A stretch of 64,000 bases of DNA from Aquabacterium sp. Its GTDB lineage: Bacteria > Pseudomonadota > Gammaproteobacteria > Burkholderiales > Burkholderiaceae_C. The notes below the pieces were generated by a model that was given only the letters and a program-made list of their open reading frames with translations, did no database searches and was not told the DNA's origin. Shown piece by piece: positions 37,758-45,987 of this stretch (its first letter is position 1; each line of letters opens with the position of its first letter). The stretch lies in contig NZ_JACRAH010000026.1 in the NCBI RefSeq assembly GCF_016234775.1, positions 1-64,000 of the forward strand, given 5' to 3'. The position numbers and the translations under genes are program-made.

Positions 37758-37918
37758 GAGAGGCTGAGAGCCTTTCCACGTGTCCGAGCAGACCGCTCTG
37801 GCAGCGCCAATCAAGGCGCAAAGCACAGCCGTAGCTCGGGCTACGGAGAGCATTTGCAACGCTGAGTGGGGCCGCCAGAACGGGATGAGCGGGCATGGGG
37901 AAGGGCTCTCAGCCTCTC
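37758..37918. repeat. Long-range inverted repeat between ECF sigma and kinase genes
   Basis: GAGAGGCTGAGAGCC at 37758-37772 is the exact reverse complement of GGCTCTCAGCCTCTC at 37904-37918, extendable to about 20 bp with one mismatch. The right arm overlaps the stop codon of the sigma gene; the left lies 26 bases before the kinase start. A small internal hairpin, CCGTAG-CTCGGG-CTACGG, is in the loop. The whole leader could fold and modulate kinase expression. Confidence 0.7.
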
Positions 37919-38480
37919 AGGCCTTGAGGGCGGCGAACAGGAAGCTGCGGGCACGCTCCCAATCACGCTCGACGGTGCGGGTGCTGACAGCCAGCACTTC
38001 GGCGATCTCGGCGTTGTCCAGGCCGATGAAGTAGCGCATCTCCACCACCTTGACCAGGCGGGGGTCGATGGCGCCCAGGGCCTCCAGCGCTTCGTGGATG
38101 TGCAGCACCTCGTCTTCGCCGCTGGGCAGGCCCGAGGCCACGGCGGTGTCCAGGGTCACGAACGCCATGTCGCCGCCACGGCGCTGCGCCTGTTGTTCGC
38201 GCGCCAGGTCCACCACCACCGAGCGCATCACCTTGGCCGCATACGAGAGGAAATGCGAACGGTCGTTGAGCGAGAGCTCTTCCAGCTTGAGCAGGCGCAG
38301 GTAGCACTCGTGCACCAGGGAGGTGGTGTCGAGCATCACGCGTTCGTCGGTCTTGCGCATGCGGGCCGAGGCGATGCGGCGCAGCTCGGGGTAGAGCAGA
38401 TCGAACAGACGGTTGAGCGCATCGGCCTGGCCTTCCTGCGCAGCCGCCAGCAACAGTGTGACTTCTCCAACCTTGCCCAT
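37917..38480 (-). CDS. ECF sigma factor (TIGR02999-type) paired with Ser/Thr kinase
   Basis: A 187-residue extracytoplasmic-function sigma factor. Region 2 shows LLYPELRRIASARMR, then SHFLSYAAKVMRSVVVDLAR; region 4 shows IDPRLVKVVEMRYFIGLDNA and AEVLAVSTRTVERDWERARS. Members of this group are encoded with Hanks-type kinases rather than anti-sigma factors, and phosphorylation is thought to control their activity. The start at 38480 (MGKVGEVTLLL) fits the family. The kinase gene starts about 185 bases downstream on the same strand, after a structured leader. It may drive the downstream PPKPK genes. Confidence 0.87.
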   Translation of the reverse strand: MGKVGEVTLLLAAAQEGQADALNRLFDLLYPELRRIASARMRKTDERVMLDTTSLVHECYLRLLKLEELSLNDRSHFLSYAAKVMRSVVVDLAREQQAQRRGGDMAFVTLDTAVASGLPSGEDEVLHIHEALEALGAIDPRLVKVVEMRYFIGLDNAEIAEVLAVSTRTVERDWERARSFLFAALKA

Positions 38481-38555
38481 GAAACTGACTCCACAAACGC
38501 CAACAGCCACCGCACCGGGTGGCGCAGTGGCATTGTAGGGAGCTTCTGCCCGCTA

Positions 38556-39212
38556 TCAGCTGGCCTTGAACTGCTGCAAGAGCCCGCCCAGCAGCACTTC
38601 GATCATCACCTCGACATGGCGATCGCTGGGCACCTCAGGGAACCAGGTGTCGTCCGGCCCCATGACCAGATGGCGTGCGGTCAAGCCATGGATGCCTTCC
38701 CAGAAGATCTGGGTCATCAGGTCGATGTCGATATCCGCCTGGCTGACCACGCCTGTTTGCGCCAGTTCAAGCCACAGGCTGCGGCTGAAGGCGTAAGGAT
38801 CTTCGGTGGGATCGCCATGCTGCACACGCGCCGATTCGTTGGGCGCATGCGGACGAGGCTGCATGAACACGAAGGCGTATTCCGCCGGATGCGTCATGCC
38901 GAAGTGGATGTAGGCGCGCGCCATGCCACGGATGCGGTCCGCCGGCGCCTGGTGCTCGTTGGCCGCGCTGCTCATCACCTTGGTGAGTTCCAGCAGATCT
39001 TCGTCCATGGCCTGCGTGATCAGCATGGCCTTGTCTTCGAACAGCGAGTACACGACGGTGGTGGAGTAACCGGCCAGCTCGGCCACCTTGCGCAGCGATA
39101 CGTCGCCCAGGCCACCCTTCCTGATCAGCTTGCGCACGATCTTGATGATGGCCTTGCGGCGTTGCTCTGCTTCGCGCAGCTTGCGTGTCTCTTTGGCGGA
39201 TGTGGTGGCCAC
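38556..39212 (-). CDS. TetR-family regulator divergent from the ceramide-type cluster
   Basis: A 218-residue regulator. The DNA-binding part is RKAIIKIVRKLIRKGGLGDV, then SLRKVAELAGYSTTVVYSLF and EDKAMLITQAMDEDLLELT. The C-terminal part (HFGMTHPAEYAFVFMQPRP ... IFWEGIHGLTARHLVMG) resembles WHG-type TetR ligand domains. The GTG at 39212 is chosen because AGGAGAG lies 7-9 bases upstream and the resulting length is normal; ATG codons at 39314 and 39341 give longer, unconserved tails. It is divergent from a six-gene run and is the natural candidate for its regulator. Confidence 0.85.
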   Translation of the reverse strand: MATTSAKETRKLREAEQRRKAIIKIVRKLIRKGGLGDVSLRKVAELAGYSTTVVYSLFEDKAMLITQAMDEDLLELTKVMSSAANEHQAPADRIRGMARAYIHFGMTHPAEYAFVFMQPRPHAPNESARVQHGDPTEDPYAFSRSLWLELAQTGVVSQADIDIDLMTQIFWEGIHGLTARHLVMGPDDTWFPEVPSDRHVEVMIEVLLGGLLQQFKAS

Positions 39213-39339
39213 GAACCGGCTCTCCTGGTCTGATCCTGTCCCTGTATTACCTCGCGTTTTGCGACTCGGTGTGGACAGGGTTTGTCTGGATAACTCTCTG
39301 ATTGGGCACAGCATATTCTGATAACACTGTATTTTTTTC

Positions 39340-39729
39340 ATGCGCCGTTTCTTTTTCATGACCTTGATCAAACACGCCTTGTGCTCACTGGCCTGGATCC
39401 CGGCGCTGCTGCTGGCGGCCTGCCACGCCTCGCCGCCCCACGAGCCGAATGACCAGGAGGTCACCCGCGCCGAAGCCTTGCGCCCGGCGGATGCGCAACT
39501 GGCCGCCAAGTACGAGCGGTCCTGCCAGGCCTGCCATGGCGTGCGCAGCGCGGCCCCGCTGACGGGCTTCGAGCCCGCGTGGGCGCCACGCGTCGCCAAG
39601 GGTGCCGATGTATTGCTCCAAAAAGCCCGCGACGGTTTCAACGGCATGCCCGCCAAAGGCCTGTGCAGCGACTGCACCGACGACGACCTGCGCGGCCTGA
39701 TCGCCTTCATGAGCCAGCCTGCCCTTTAA
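39340..39729 (+). CDS. Exported monoheme cytochrome c (lipoprotein)
   Basis: A 129-residue c-type cytochrome. A lipoprotein signal ends in LLLAAC (lipidated Cys28), and a single heme-binding motif CQACH is at residues 62-66. A C-terminal GMPAKGLCSDCTDDDLRGLI supplies the distal Met and resembles cytochrome c5-type proteins with an extra CxxC pair. It probably accepts electrons from the FAD oxidase encoded 14 bases downstream. A start at 39358 is an alternative. First gene of the cluster reading to the ceramidase gene. Confidence 0.85.
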   Translation: MRRFFFMTLIKHALCSLAWIPALLLAACHASPPHEPNDQEVTRAEALRPADAQLAAKYERSCQACHGVRSAAPLTGFEPAWAPRVAKGADVLLQKARDGFNGMPAKGLCSDCTDDDLRGLIAFMSQPAL

Positions 39730-39743
39730 GTCCGACAAGCCCC

Positions 39744-41165
39744 ATGAGCCAACCCACTTTTGAAACCGTCCTGCCACGCCGCCAGTTCATCGCCACGGGC
39801 GCTGCAGCCACCTTGGGCAGCCTGCTGCTGGGCTCCGGCCTGCTGGAATCTGCTCAGGCTGAAACGGCTGCGAGCAAGGGGGCGCCGGCCAGTGCGCTGC
39901 AATGGCACAACTGGTCTGGCGCGCAGCAAGCTCGCCCCGCCGCCCTGCCCACACCGGGCAGCGAGGCCGAGTTGCAAGCCTTGATGGCGTCCGCACAAGG
40001 TGAAGTGCGTGCCTTTGGCTCCGGCCACTCCTTCACAGCGCTGGTGCCCACGCCGGGCAGCATCGTGTCGCTGGATCGCCTCTCGGGCATCGTGTCGGTA
40101 GACCGCGCCGCCATGACGGCCACCATCCATGCCGGCACGCGTCTGGGCGTGCTGTCTCGCGCACTGGATGCTCAGGGCCTGGCCTTGCGCAACCTGCCGG
40201 ACGTGGATGTGCAGACCATCGCCGGTGCCATCTCCACCGGCACGCACGGCACGGGCATGGCCCTGCCTGCCCTGCACGCCGACATCGTGGGCATGCGCAT
40301 CGTCACCCCTGGTGGCAAGGTGGTGGAGCTGCGGGAAGACAAGGACCGCGACCTGCTCGCCGCCGCACGCGTCTCGCTGGGCAGCCTGGGCGTGATCTCG
40401 CAAGTCACCATGCGCGTGCTGCCGGCCTACAACCTGCATCGCAAGGTCTGGCTGCGCCCCATCGAAGATCTGCTCAAGCAGGCGCCGCAACTGGCGCAAC
40501 AGCACCGTTGCTTCGAGATGTACTACCTGCCCTTCACGGGCTATGGCGCCGCCATCTCGCACGACATCTACACCGGCACCGAGCTGATGCTGCCCAAGCC
40601 CAGCGATGACGCCGTCATGGCCGACCTGCGCACCCTGCGCGACTGGCTGGGCCGCTTCCCGCAACTGCGCCAGTGGGCTGCGCAGAAGTTCATCGATCCC
40701 AACATGACCGACGAGGCCCGCCACCGCGCCTACCGCCTGCTGTCGTCCGTGCGGCCGATGAAGTTCAATGAATCCGAGTGGCATGTGCCGCGCGAACAGG
40801 GCATTGCCTGCCTGCGCCAGATCATTGGTGCCATCGAGAAGCACAACGAAGCCTTCTTCCCCATCGAGTTCCGCTTCATCAAGGGCGACGACGCCTGGCT
40901 GAGCCCCTTCCATGGCCGCGACAGCTGCTCGATCGCCGTGCATGCGGCTGCCGATGAGCCCTATGACTACCTGATCAAGGACTGCGCCCCCATCTACCGC
41001 GCCCACCAGGGCCGCCCACACTGGGGCAAGTTGCACGAGATGGGCTTCGCCGAGCTGTCCGCCATGTACCCGCGCTGGAACGACTTCCAGACCGTGCGCA
41101 AGCAGTTTGACCCACAAGGCCGCATGCTCAATGCGCACCTGCGCAAGCTCTTCGTCAAGGCTTGA
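39744..41165 (+). CDS. Exported FAD-linked oxidase (sugar-1,4-lactone oxidase family)
   Basis: A 473-residue flavoprotein with a twin-arginine signal (LPRRQFIATGAAATLG). The FAD_binding_4 domain includes FGSGHSFTALVPTPG, where the histidine is the usual covalent flavin site, and DVDVQTIAGAISTGTHGTG. A C-terminal ALO-type domain ends the protein (HWGKLHEM, YPRWNDFQTVRKQFDPQGRM). Although the fold suggests a lactone oxidase, the context with a PLP enzyme, cytochrome and ceramidase suggests it oxidises a sphingoid-type substrate and passes electrons to the upstream cytochrome. It overlaps no neighbour; the PLP gene follows by 17 bases. Confidence 0.85.
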   Translation: MSQPTFETVLPRRQFIATGAAATLGSLLLGSGLLESAQAETAASKGAPASALQWHNWSGAQQARPAALPTPGSEAELQALMASAQGEVRAFGSGHSFTALVPTPGSIVSLDRLSGIVSVDRAAMTATIHAGTRLGVLSRALDAQGLALRNLPDVDVQTIAGAISTGTHGTGMALPALHADIVGMRIVTPGGKVVELREDKDRDLLAAARVSLGSLGVISQVTMRVLPAYNLHRKVWLRPIEDLLKQAPQLAQQHRCFEMYYLPFTGYGAAISHDIYTGTELMLPKPSDDAVMADLRTLRDWLGRFPQLRQWAAQKFIDPNMTDEARHRAYRLLSSVRPMKFNESEWHVPREQGIACLRQIIGAIEKHNEAFFPIEFRFIKGDDAWLSPFHGRDSCSIAVHAAADEPYDYLIKDCAPIYRAHQGRPHWGKLHEMGFAELSAMYPRWNDFQTVRKQFDPQGRMLNAHLRKLFVKA

Positions 41166-41182
41166 GAGCGAGGTCATTCAAC

Positions 41183-42463
41183 ATGCCTATTATCAGCAGA
41201 CGCGGCTTCATCGGCGCCACCGGCATCGCGGCAGTGGCCGGCGCCATCACGCTGCGCCCCACCGACAAGGGCGCCCCTTATGAGTCGTATTTCGCGGACC
41301 TCAATCAGGCACTGAATGCCGCCGGCATCGCCACACCCGCCATGGTCATTGACCGTGAACGCCTGCACGCCAATGCCCGCCATGTTCAGAAACATGTGCA
41401 GGGTCGGCTGCAGCTGCGCCTGGTCAACAAGTCGCTGCCTTGCCTGCCCCTGCTCGATGAACTCGGCAAGCTGACGGGCACCCAGCATCAGATGGTGTTC
41501 AACCTGCCCTATCTGCAACTGCTCACGCAACAACGCCCGCACAGCCAGGTCTTGCTGGGCAAGCCTTTGCCCGCAGCAGCGGCCGCGCGCTTCTATGCTG
41601 CTGCACCTACGTCGGGCTTCGATGCCAGCCGACAGCTGCAATGGTTGGTGGACACGCCCGAGCGCCTGAAGCAATACCGTGATCTGGCGCGCGGCCTCAA
41701 GCAGGCCATGCGCGTCAACATCGAGATCGACGTGGGCTTGCATCGCGGGGGCGTGCCCGATCTGGACGTGATGAAACAGATGGTGCAACTGATCCAGGAA
41801 GAACCACTGCTGCAATGGTCTGGCCTGATGGGCTACGACGCCCACACCGAAAAAATCCCTGAGGTGGCCGGCCTGCGCGACAAGGCCCGCTTGCACTCGA
41901 AGCAGACCTACCAGCACTTTGCCGACTTCATGCGCGCCAGCCCGCTCAAGGCAGAGCGCGAGATGCTCACGCTCAACACGGGCGGCTCGCCGAGCTTCAA
42001 GCTGCATGATGGCAGTGGTGCGGCCAACGAAGTGGCCGTGGGTTCCGCCATGGTCAAGCCCACGGATTTCGACACGCCGCTGCTCACCGATCTGGTTCCT
42101 GCTGCCTTCATCGCCACGCCGCTGCTCAAGACCGGCCCCTTCGTCGCCCCCGATGGCGTGGAAGAACTCAGCGCCGCCGCTGGCTGGTGGGACCCTAACC
42201 AGCGCCATGCGCACTTCATCCATGGCGGCCACTGGCTGGCCCGCCCCGAATCCCCCGCAGGCCTGAGCCCCAGTGGCTTGATCGGCCCCTCGTCCAACCA
42301 GCAGATCCTGCTGGGTTCGGGCAAACAGGCCCTGCGACCTGACGATTTCGTGTTCCTGAGGCCCACCCAGAGCGAGGCCGTCTTGCAGCAGTTTGGCGAC
42401 ATCGCCGTGTACGAGAAAGGCCGCATCACCGAGATGTGGCCCGTGTTCCCGGCACAGGCCTGA
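41183..42463 (+). CDS. Exported DSD1-family PLP enzyme (D-threonine aldolase / D-serine dehydratase-like)
   Basis: A 426-residue protein with a twin-arginine signal (ISRRGFIGATGIAAVAGA). It is an alanine-racemase-type barrel domain: PAMVIDRERLHANARHV, then LRLVNKSLPC with the probable Schiff-base lysine, VNIEIDVGLHRGGVP and MGYDAHTEKIP. The C-terminal D-serine dehydratase-like domain contains HAHFIHGGHWLA with histidines placed to bind metal. Export of a PLP enzyme is unusual but matches the exported oxidase beside it. GAGG 8-9 bases upstream supports the ATG at 41183. Confidence 0.82.
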   Translation: MPIISRRGFIGATGIAAVAGAITLRPTDKGAPYESYFADLNQALNAAGIATPAMVIDRERLHANARHVQKHVQGRLQLRLVNKSLPCLPLLDELGKLTGTQHQMVFNLPYLQLLTQQRPHSQVLLGKPLPAAAAARFYAAAPTSGFDASRQLQWLVDTPERLKQYRDLARGLKQAMRVNIEIDVGLHRGGVPDLDVMKQMVQLIQEEPLLQWSGLMGYDAHTEKIPEVAGLRDKARLHSKQTYQHFADFMRASPLKAEREMLTLNTGGSPSFKLHDGSGAANEVAVGSAMVKPTDFDTPLLTDLVPAAFIATPLLKTGPFVAPDGVEELSAAAGWWDPNQRHAHFIHGGHWLARPESPAGLSPSGLIGPSSNQQILLGSGKQALRPDDFVFLRPTQSEAVLQQFGDIAVYEKGRITEMWPVFPAQA

Positions 42464-42518
42464 TCGCCGCAATCCAAGGCGCGGCACCGCCCGCGCCACA
42501 CCGTTGTGGAGTGTATTG

Positions 42519-42953
42519 ATGATGAAGCGTTTGCCCATCGTCGGCCTTGTCACGGCCGTCACTTGCTGGCTGTCTAACCAGGCAGCCCATGCGGCCAGCC
42601 CCAACGACGCCAAGGGCCTCTGGCTCAGCGGCGACAAGGGCGCCGTGATCGAGTTCAAGGACTGCGCCGACACCGCAGGCGCCCTGTGCGCCACCGTGGT
42701 GTGGGACAAGGACGCCGGCACGCCGCTGGACACCTGCGGCCTGCTCATCGCCAAGCTCAAGAAGTACGACGACGAAGCCTGGCGCGATGGCTGGGTGCAT
42801 GACCCGCGCACCAAGAAGAACTACAAGGCCGCTGTGCGCGTCAACAAGGACACCCTCTCGCTGCGCGCCTTCATCGGCGCCGAGATCCTGGGCGAGACCG
42901 AAGAGATGAGCCGTGTGGCCTCTCTGCCAGGTGCGGCCTGCAAATCCCATTGA
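42519..42953 (+). CDS. DUF2147 exported protein
   Basis: A 144-residue exported protein with a signal peptide (VGLVTAVTCWLSNQAAHA). The DUF2147 pattern follows: AKGLWLSGDKGAVIEFKDC, ATVVWDKDAGTPLDTCGLLI, GWVHDPRTKKNYKAAVRVN and LSLRAFIGAEILGETEEMSR. The function is unknown; members are often found with lipid or envelope genes. Two ATGs are adjacent; the first at 42519 has GGAG 8 bases upstream. It sits between the PLP enzyme and the porin in the same run. Confidence 0.85.
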   Translation: MMKRLPIVGLVTAVTCWLSNQAAHAASPNDAKGLWLSGDKGAVIEFKDCADTAGALCATVVWDKDAGTPLDTCGLLIAKLKKYDDEAWRDGWVHDPRTKKNYKAAVRVNKDTLSLRAFIGAEILGETEEMSRVASLPGAACKSH

Positions 42954-42983
42954 CATCCATCAGTTCAAAAACGGAGACAAACC

Positions 42984-43898
42984 ATGACGTTCCAAGCCTC
43001 TCACATTGCCCTGTCCTGCAGCCTGGCTGCGCTCACCTTGGCCGCTGCGCTGCCTGCCCATGCTGCAGCGCCTGGCGAGCCCGAGATTCAGAGCTATGCC
43101 ATCGACATGGAAGCCAGGGTGCTGACAGACCGCCGTACCAATGGCCTGTCCGACACCTACCTGCGCCCCGGTGCCGAGTTCACGGTCACCGCCGCGCATG
43201 AATCCGGTTTCCTGGGCTACCTGCAACTGGGCACCGTGGCCAAGGAAAGCTTCCCCGATGGCAACAAGACTACCGCGCTGGCGGCATTGGGCTACCGCTG
43301 GGGCAAGCCCGATGGCTGGCACTTTGGCGCTGGTGCGGCGCATGAGATGTTCCCCGGTTCGTCCGTTGAAGCGCCCGACAATGCACTCGACCCCACGACC
43401 ACCCTCAAGACCAACTTCGACACCACCTTCGGCTTGTTCGAATTCGGCTACGGCATCGTGGAGGCCCGCTATCTGCTGGTCCTGAGCAAGGACTTCCGTG
43501 GCAACAACACCTCGGTGGTGTGCGGCGCTGCGGCTCAGATTGGCATGATTCAAACCGGCGGAGAAGACCTGTCTCAAGCCATGTCCTGCTATGGCCGTGG
43601 GTACCACCACAGCCGTGGCTCGCAGTTGCTGCAAGTCGAAGCCAAGATCCCGCTCAACAGCAACACCAAGCTGTTCACACACTTGGGCTACACGGCGGTG
43701 CGCAACTTCTCCTTCCTCAACACGGTGGACTACAAGATCGGCCTGATCCACACCCGATGGGGATTCGACTTCGAAGCCGACATCGTGGGCGGCTCCATGC
43801 GCAACAGCTACTACGGCAACACGGCCACCACCGACGGCACCTCGGTCAAACGCATCGACAAGCCAGCGCTGATGGCCAGCATCGCCAAGCGCTTCTGA
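42984..43898 (+). CDS. TorF-like putative outer membrane porin
   Basis: A 304-residue outer membrane protein with a signal peptide ending HAAAPG. Alternating beta-strand stretches such as GFLGYLQLGTVAKESFPDG, YRWGKPDGWHFGAGAAHEMF, LFEFGYGIVEARYLLV and WGFDFEADIVGGSMRNSYY suggest a beta-barrel that ends in the terminal Phe. It belongs to the TorF/Gcw_chp type. By position it probably lets products of ceramide cleavage or the substrate itself cross the outer membrane. GGAG lies upstream of the ATG. Confidence 0.72.
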   Translation: MTFQASHIALSCSLAALTLAAALPAHAAAPGEPEIQSYAIDMEARVLTDRRTNGLSDTYLRPGAEFTVTAAHESGFLGYLQLGTVAKESFPDGNKTTALAALGYRWGKPDGWHFGAGAAHEMFPGSSVEAPDNALDPTTTLKTNFDTTFGLFEFGYGIVEARYLLVLSKDFRGNNTSVVCGAAAQIGMIQTGGEDLSQAMSCYGRGYHHSRGSQLLQVEAKIPLNSNTKLFTHLGYTAVRNFSFLNTVDYKIGLIHTRWGFDFEADIVGGSMRNSYYGNTATTDGTSVKRIDKPALMASIAKRF

Positions 43899-43936
43899 TC
43901 AACGCGACGGTCACAACCCACCACCAGGAGCCCGAC

Positions 43937-45967
43937 ATGCACACACCTCGCCGACTCTCCATGCTGGCCGCCACGGCTGCCACGGCATGGGCGCTCATGC
44001 CCCACCAGATCGCCCATGCGGCCACCGCTCAACCCTATCAACTGGGCGTGGGCATGAGCGACATCACCGGAGAGGCGGCCGAGGTCGGCATGATGGGCTA
44101 TGCCGAACTGAGCCAGAAGACGGCCGGCATCCACCAGCGCCTGCGTGCCCGCGCCTTCATCGTGCAGGATGCGGCCACGCAAAAGTCCGCCGTCATCGTC
44201 ATCACGGACACGGGCCTGGTCACACAGTCCATCCACCAGGCCGTGCTCAAACGGCTGGCCGCGAAGTACGGCGCGCTGTACAACGCACAGAACGTGCTGA
44301 TCAGCGCCACCCACACGCATGCCGGCCCAGGTGGCTATTCGCACTACGCGCTCTACAACATCACCATCCTGGGCTTCCAGCAAAAGACCTTCAACGCCAT
44401 CGTGGACGGCATCGTGGAGGCCATTGACCAGGCCCATCAGCGCAAGGCCCCTGGCGACATCCTGCTCAACCAGGGCGAACTGACGAACGCCAGCCGCAAC
44501 CGCTCGACGCCGGCCTTCCGCCTCAATGCCGCCGCAGACCGCGCCGCATTCCCTCAGGAAATCGACCCGCTCATGAGCGTGCTGACCTTCCGCCAAGGTG
44601 GCAAGGCCGTGGGCGCGCTCAGCCTGTTCCCCACACATGGCACGAGCATGACCAACCAGAACAAGCTCATCAGTGGCGACAACAAGGGCTACGCCGCTTA
44701 CCACTGGGAGCACGAGCATGCCGGTGTGCGCTACCGCACTGACAAGGCGCCCTTCGTGGCCGCCTTCGCCCAGACCAACCCGGGTGACATGTCACCCAAC
44801 CTGAACCTCAAGCCAGGCAGCGGCCCCACCGAAGACGAGTTCGAGAACACCCGCATCATTGGCCTTCGCCAGGCTGACAAGGCCCTGAGCCTGTCGGCAC
44901 AATCCACCACCTTGCTGCAAGGTGCGGTGGACTACCGCATGCGCTATGTGGACATGAGCCAGGTCACCGTGTCCGGCGCCTACACGCCCGATGGCAAGCC
45001 GCACACCACCTGCCCCGCCGCCCTGGGCACCAGTTTTGCGGCAGGCAGCGAAGAAGATGGGCCCGGCCCCGGCATTGCCAAGGAGGGCCAATCCAATCCC
45101 TTCCTGGCCGCTGTGGGTGGATTCGTGTTCTGGCCGTCGGAATCACTGCGCCAATGCCATGGCGTCAAGGAAGTCGTGATCCCGGTGGGCGACATGAAGC
45201 CCTACCCCTGGTCGCCCGAAGTGCTGCCCCTGCAACTGGTGCGCCTGGGCCAGCTCTACCTGGCCACCTTGCCCGGCGAGCCCACCATCATGTCCGGCTA
45301 CCGCATTCGCCGCCAGTTGGCGCAAACGCTGGGCGTGGACGTCAAACAGGTGCTGGTGGTGGGCTACACCAACGCCTACACCCAATACATCACCACGCCC
45401 GAGGAGTACAGCATCCAGGACTACGAAGGAGGCAGCACGCTGTTTGGCCCCTACACCCAACCGGCGTATCAACAGGAGCTGGACAAACTGGCGCGGGACA
45501 TGGTCAACAGTACCCCCACGATCAACAACCTGCAGCCACGTGACCTGAACTGCTGCCAGATGAACTTCCAGACCGGCGTATTGATGGACCTGCCAGCCTT
45601 CGGCAAGCGATTTGGCAGTGTGCTCAAGGATGCATCAGGCAGCTACAAGGCGGGTGATACCGTGAGCGTGCGCTTCCAGACCGGGCACCCCAAGAACAAC
45701 CTGCGCCGCAACGGCAGCTTCCTGGAAGTGCAACGCCAGGTAGGCGGCAACTGGGTGGCCGTGGCCGATGATGGTGACTGGTCCACCCGCTATCGCTGGA
45801 CACGCACCTTTGGTGCCGAGTCAGCCGCCGACATCAGCTGGACCATTCCCGCTGGCACGCCGGCTGGCAGCTACCGCATCGTGCACTATGGCGATGCCAA
45901 GAACCTCATCGGCACGATCACCTCGTTCACGGGGACATCCAGCGTCTTCCAGGTTCAAGCCAACTAA
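43937..45967 (+). CDS. Neutral/alkaline ceramidase (exported)
   Basis: A 676-residue exported enzyme with a signal peptide (MLAATAATAWALMPHQIAHA). Ceramidase motifs are clear: GMSDITGEAAEVGMMGYAE, SATHTHAGPGGYSHYALYN (zinc-binding histidines) and LISGDNKGYAAYHWE containing the catalytic serine loop. SVRFQTGHPKNNLR occurs in the C-terminal Ig-like domain. It hydrolyses ceramide to sphingosine and fatty acid outside the cell. Length and domains match the Pseudomonas enzyme. AGGAG lies 7 bases before the ATG. It ends the run that starts with cytochrome c. Confidence 0.93.
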   Translation: MHTPRRLSMLAATAATAWALMPHQIAHAATAQPYQLGVGMSDITGEAAEVGMMGYAELSQKTAGIHQRLRARAFIVQDAATQKSAVIVITDTGLVTQSIHQAVLKRLAAKYGALYNAQNVLISATHTHAGPGGYSHYALYNITILGFQQKTFNAIVDGIVEAIDQAHQRKAPGDILLNQGELTNASRNRSTPAFRLNAAADRAAFPQEIDPLMSVLTFRQGGKAVGALSLFPTHGTSMTNQNKLISGDNKGYAAYHWEHEHAGVRYRTDKAPFVAAFAQTNPGDMSPNLNLKPGSGPTEDEFENTRIIGLRQADKALSLSAQSTTLLQGAVDYRMRYVDMSQVTVSGAYTPDGKPHTTCPAALGTSFAAGSEEDGPGPGIAKEGQSNPFLAAVGGFVFWPSESLRQCHGVKEVVIPVGDMKPYPWSPEVLPLQLVRLGQLYLATLPGEPTIMSGYRIRRQLAQTLGVDVKQVLVVGYTNAYTQYITTPEEYSIQDYEGGSTLFGPYTQPAYQQELDKLARDMVNSTPTINNLQPRDLNCCQMNFQTGVLMDLPAFGKRFGSVLKDASGSYKAGDTVSVRFQTGHPKNNLRRNGSFLEVQRQVGGNWVAVADDGDWSTRYRWTRTFGAESAADISWTIPAGTPAGSYRIVHYGDAKNLIGTITSFTGTSSVFQVQAN

Positions 45968-45987
45968 CGCCGGCCGGCCAGGCGCGA

